Shown piece after piece: positions 15,001-17,566 of a DNA stretch of 17,566 nucleotides; the first letter of the stretch is position 1; each line of letters begins with the position of its first letter. The notes beneath the pieces are model-generated. The model was not told where the DNA came from, did not search any database, and saw only the letters and a list, made by a program, of their open reading frames with translations. The DNA is from an uncultured Moraxellaceae bacterium. GTDB lineage: Bacteria; Pseudomonadota; Gammaproteobacteria; Pseudomonadales; Moraxellaceae. The stretch is taken from positions 1 to 17,566 of the forward strand of contig CALFYA010000014.1 in NCBI GenBank assembly GCA_937952925.1, read 5' to 3'. The translations under genes and the position numbers were made by a program.

Positions 15001-15722
15001 GGTGTATTCCCCTTGGCTAACCAACGCTCAATTTCTTCGCTACTTGCCGCACCCATGAGGGTTTGATTGTTGGAGTCAACCAGCATTGGTGTCCCCATCA
15101 CCCCAAACTTGCCACCCAAGACGATGTTTTGCTCAATCGGGTTTTTACAGGTTGCCAAGCGCGGCGGCTTGCTCATCAGCATGTAGTCTTGCCATGTGCC
15201 GCTTTGATCTTCAGCACACCAAATGCTAATGGCCTTACTGCGTGCTTCAGGGTGAATGCTGTCTAAAGGGTATAAAAAGGTATAAATCGTGACGTTATTG
15301 ACCTTCACCAACTCCGCTTCTAAGCGTTTGCAGTAACCACAATCAGGATCAGAGAACACCGCAATTTTTCGACTACCATCACCGCGTACCGTCTTGATCG
15401 CTTGTGACAGGTATTGCTCAGGCCATGTCAGACGCTGCTCAGGTTCTTTGGGATGCTTGTAGCGTTGTTCTGTCAAATCGGTTTGAGTCTGCATATCAAA
15501 CAGATGTCCAAACAAAAAGAAGCGACCCTCACTATTGGTATAGGCCACATTGCGTCCCATCTTGATCTCGTATAACCCCTTGATTTCAGAAGGTGTCACT
15601 TGATCGAACTGGGTGTTTGGATATTTCACTCGCAGCTTATCAAGCATGTCATCTTTTGCGTTGACGCAAAAACTGACGCTGAGTGTTGATGCCATCAACA
15701 GGTTTAAAAGTAGCTTAGTCAT
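14997..15722 (-). CDS. dsbC: DsbC-family thiol:disulfide interchange protein
   Basis: A 241-residue periplasmic isomerase of the plasmid-borne DsbC type. A signal peptide ends at about residue 22 (VNA). A short N-terminal dimerisation-like part (25-80) follows, then a thioredoxin domain with DPDCGYC (Cys128 and Cys131), cis-Pro in GTP (about 210-212), and two further cysteines (169 and 192) that could form the structural disulfide known in DsbC. It probably reshuffles disulfides in TraU, TraN and TraH. In F a related role is filled by trbB further down the operon; a position between traB and traV recalls SXT/IncA/C-type loci. It overlaps traB by 8 bp and traV by ATGA. Its signal-peptide codons carry the third 18-bp palindrome. 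Confidence 0.93.
   Translation of the reverse strand: MTKLLLNLLMASTLSVSFCVNAKDDMLDKLRVKYPNTQFDQVTPSEIKGLYEIKMGRNVAYTNSEGRFFLFGHLFDMQTQTDLTEQRYKHPKEPEQRLTWPEQYLSQAIKTVRGDGSRKIAVFSDPDCGYCKRLEAELVKVNNVTIYTFLYPLDSIHPEARSKAISIWCAEDQSGTWQDYMLMSKPPRLATCKNPIEQNIVLGGKFGVMGTPMLVDSNNQTLMGAASSEEIERWLAKGNTP
15654..15671. repeat. 18-bp near-palindrome, copy 3 (dsbC signal peptide)
   Basis: On the given strand TTTTGCGT-TG-ACGCAAAA, identical to copy 2 in all 18 bases. In the dsbC frame it encodes FCVNAK across the V-N-A cleavage site. Bases on either side do not match those around the other copies. Confidence 0.95.
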
Positions 15723-17043
15723 TGCTTAATACTCGTTTCTCGGAAGGCTTTACACGCTTGTCGCTGTTGGTCAAAGGAAATGCCACACCGTCAGTAATCA
15801 ACACTTCAACGATGCGACCTGCATCTGTTTCGATGACGGGATACATTTTTTCGGCTTGACGGATGTAATACTCGGCAAGATTCTGAGCGGCTGAAGATAA
15901 ACCACCACCAATTGCTGCACGTTTTAGCTCATCTTGATCAACCACTTTGGTTGTCGTGGTGCCGCCAAGTGCATTGGTGCTGACTGATTGACTTGAGCTA
16001 CCTGCGGCAAAAACATTGGCAGTAGATGAAGCCACTCCTGCCAACAAACTGTTGGCTAGAGCCTGTCCTTGCTTACTGACCAAACGTCCACGCACCCCTG
16101 TTTTGCCGTCTTCACCAATCACATATCCACGTACAGGAACGACCACACTCTTTCCATTGATCACACAAGACATGTCTTCAACACGAGCGAGCATACGTTC
16201 ACTCGATAAATCGCCCCACGCTGCGCCTAAGAAGCGACAACCTTTGAGATTGATCTTGTTTTTATTGGGGAGATTGGCTGCATCAATAATTTGCAACGTA
16301 ATCGGCAAAGGGTTCCCTTGAGCTTGTCCTCCTGTTGGTGCATCAACACCATTGAGCAATAGCGCTCGCACAAAGGTGGTTGCAGGTATAAAGGTTTCCT
16401 TTTCGGCTGGAGATGACACCGCACGATGATCTTGGGCTGCTGTAGTACCTGTCGTATTCCCGCCTTCCACTGTTCCCTCTTTAAAGTCGATCACTTCAAT
16501 TTGCGGGACAGGCGGCGTCAGTTGTTGTGGGTTCAGCTCTTGAGCTGAACTACCAAGTGGAGATGGTGGAAAATTGGATCTACCCTTCCTTGTAGGGTCG
16601 GGCAGAATTTGTGTACCCATTATCCCCTCAGACTTCCCTGAAGGATTGGGGTTCAGTGGTGGTGGGGGAAAATTACCCGTGATGTTGGCTGATTGATTCA
16701 GCGACCGTTCCTGCTCAAGACTTGACAGTTGTTCGCGTAGGGCGATCATCTCTTTGGACATATCATTACTATTTTGAGCCTGTTGCTCTAATAGCTGCTG
16801 CAACTGTGCAATTTGAGCCTCATTACTTTGCTCTTGTGCGGCCTGTTGCGCTCGCCAAGCATCTTTGTCTTCTACTTGACCGGGGGTAGCAATCTCTGTT
16901 GTCTTGACAGTAGTGGGTTGTGGAGCCTCTTGATTGCCATCCATCAAAAAAATAGCCGAAACGGTACTGATCAGCAAGATACCGCCGCCCACACCTGTAA
17001 TCACTAAATGTTTCTTTTTTAGATCTTCATTAGACTCACTCAT
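15715..17043 (-). CDS. traB: TraB-like (VirB10-type) core-complex protein
   Basis: A 442-residue inner-membrane-anchored scaffold that links both membranes in the T4SS core (F TraB is 475). There is a short cytoplasmic N-terminus, a membrane segment at about 13-33, a Gln-rich probable coiled coil at about 60-115, a proline-rich spacer (about 120-185, with PPPPL), and then the beta-rich VirB10-like C-terminal domain from about 210. That domain contains FVRALLLNGVDAPTGG, KGCRFLGAAWGDLSSERMLAR and VPVRGYVIGEDGKTGVRGRLV, all typical of TraB. GAGG is 5 nt before ATG 17043, partly inside the traK stop region. It overlaps dsbC by 8 bp. Confidence 0.95.
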   Translation of the reverse strand: MSESNEDLKKKHLVITGVGGGILLISTVSAIFLMDGNQEAPQPTTVKTTEIATPGQVEDKDAWRAQQAAQEQSNEAQIAQLQQLLEQQAQNSNDMSKEMIALREQLSSLEQERSLNQSANITGNFPPPPLNPNPSGKSEGIMGTQILPDPTRKGRSNFPPSPLGSSAQELNPQQLTPPVPQIEVIDFKEGTVEGGNTTGTTAAQDHRAVSSPAEKETFIPATTFVRALLLNGVDAPTGGQAQGNPLPITLQIIDAANLPNKNKINLKGCRFLGAAWGDLSSERMLARVEDMSCVINGKSVVVPVRGYVIGEDGKTGVRGRLVSKQGQALANSLLAGVASSTANVFAAGSSSQSVSTNALGGTTTTKVVDQDELKRAAIGGGLSSAAQNLAEYYIRQAEKMYPVIETDAGRIVEVLITDGVAFPLTNSDKRVKPSEKRVLSND

Positions 17044-17050
17044 GACGACC

Positions 17051-17566
17051 TCAATCTACTGTACGCACGATATAAACGATGGTGGATTGCTGTGGTGCGA
17101 GATTGAGATTCTGCACAGCCACCGCAACCACATTTTTTCGGTAAAATTCTTGCTCCTGTAGCACGAGTGGCTTGTTTGAGATGTTAGTGAGCTGATAACG
17201 CTCGCCTCGAATGCCTTCAGTGGTGTAGCTATCGAGTAGCAAAAACTCAGTTTCAAGCCAAAGGGTGATCAGCTTGTTGTAGGCAACTTTTTCTATTCCT
17301 GCTAACTCTTGATCTGCGTCACCCTGATCATTCGCCATGACATAAATCATGTTTTTGATTTGGCTGTGGTGACTCGTCGCTAGATTGCCTTCTTGAACTG
17401 AAGGCTTGGGTTGGGTTTTCTTGGGTCTAATGATGACTTCTTCCGCCGCAATTTTGCTTGGGATAAGCAGTAGCCGATAGCGTTGTCCATTTTCATCGGT
17501 CACAAACAAACTCGGGGTAGTCTCAGAAAACGTAAAAAATCGTACGCTAAGCCTATTGAAGCGGTC
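17051..17566 (-). CDS. traK: TraK-like secretin-family core protein, N-terminus beyond right edge
   Basis: The last 171 codons of a frame that stays open to the right edge. Visible text begins DRFNRLSVRFFTF, then SLFVTDENGQRYRLLLIPSKI, the mid-region pattern of F-type TraK (DR.N-L... and a D-rich turn before the LxLxP strand), and ends IVYIVRTVD. TraK is the VirB9-like periplasmic and outer-membrane partner of TraV and TraB. F TraK is 242 residues, so about 70 residues including the signal peptide should lie outside the window. A TTG at 17509 is an internal codon, not a start. Its position directly before traB matches the F order. Confidence 0.88.
   Translation of the reverse strand, partial: DRFNRLSVRFFTFSETTPSLFVTDENGQRYRLLLIPSKIAAEEVIIRPKKTQPKPSVQEGNLATSHHSQIKNMIYVMANDQGDADQELAGIEKVAYNKLITLWLETEFLLLDSYTTEGIRGERYQLTNISNKPLVLQEQEFYRKNVVAVAVQNLNLAPQQSTIVYIVRTVD

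Noticed and set aside
410..17161. Many plus-strand open frames of 60-137 codons (for example 5420-5833, 8793-9116, 13048-13377)
   Set aside because: All lie opposite well-supported tra genes, lack domain signatures or a consistent ribosome binding site, and are expected antisense shadows.
17051..17509. A complete 152-aa gene starting at 17509
   Set aside because: That start is a TTG, and the frame continues upstream to the edge with TraK-like residues, so the gene is a truncated traK.
1..17566. CRISPR array, tRNA/rRNA, insertion sequence, attachment site or origin of transfer
   Set aside because: No spaced direct repeats, cloverleaf or rRNA sequence, transposase, or nic-like region were seen; the window is filled by the tra operon.

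Overview
The window is one uninterrupted block of an F-type (MPF_F) conjugative type IV secretion locus. Every gene is read on the minus strand, so transcription runs from high to low coordinates. GC content is moderate (mid-40s by eye), with AT-rich stretches in the distal part of traN and at the left edge. The gene set is traK-traB-dsbC-traV-traC-trbI-S26 peptidase-traW-traU-trbC-traN-traF-traH-traG. From memory this suits a large conjugative plasmid (or integrative element) of a gammaproteobacterium, with Acinetobacter/Moraxellaceae the best guess. The host assignment is an inference from style and composition; no replication, relaxase or resistance gene is in view.

Right part (about 17566-14456): the outer-membrane/periplasmic core. 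It holds a TraK secretin-like protein (its N-terminus lies beyond the right edge), the VirB10-like TraB, a DsbC-type disulfide isomerase and the TraV lipoprotein. Middle (14456-10352): the TraC ATPase (VirB4 family), TrbI, an S26 signal peptidase of the TraF/TrhF kind, and TraW. Left-middle (10355-5550): a 22-codon membrane microgene, then TraU, TrbC, TraN split into two separately exported proteins, and a TraF that keeps a CxxC. Left (5550-1): TraH, a long TraG with a low-complexity C-terminus, and a lytic transglycosylase that runs off the left edge.

The genes abut or overlap at nearly every junction (ATGA, TAATG, TGA-G-ATG and 8-20 bp overlaps). No gap exceeds about 20 nt and no terminator or internal promoter was seen, so this reads as one polycistronic, translationally coupled operon. 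DsbC and TraF supply thiol chemistry for the Cys-rich TraU and TraN chains. TraK/TraB/TraV form the envelope-spanning core. TraC, TrbI, TraW, TrbC, TraF and TraH serve pilus assembly. TraN and TraG serve mating-pair stabilisation, and the transglycosylase would open the peptidoglycan.

The least ordinary signals are: (1) a 22-aa transmembrane microprotein fitted between traW and traU by ATGA overlaps at both ends; (2) a run of ten A at the 3' end of traG, where loss of one A would fuse TraG in frame to the leaderless transglycosylase; (3) an 18-bp near-palindrome repeated in the same reading frame across the signal-peptide cleavage site of three thioredoxin-fold proteins; (4) a two-gene TraN whose second half has its own signal peptide and ribosome binding site.
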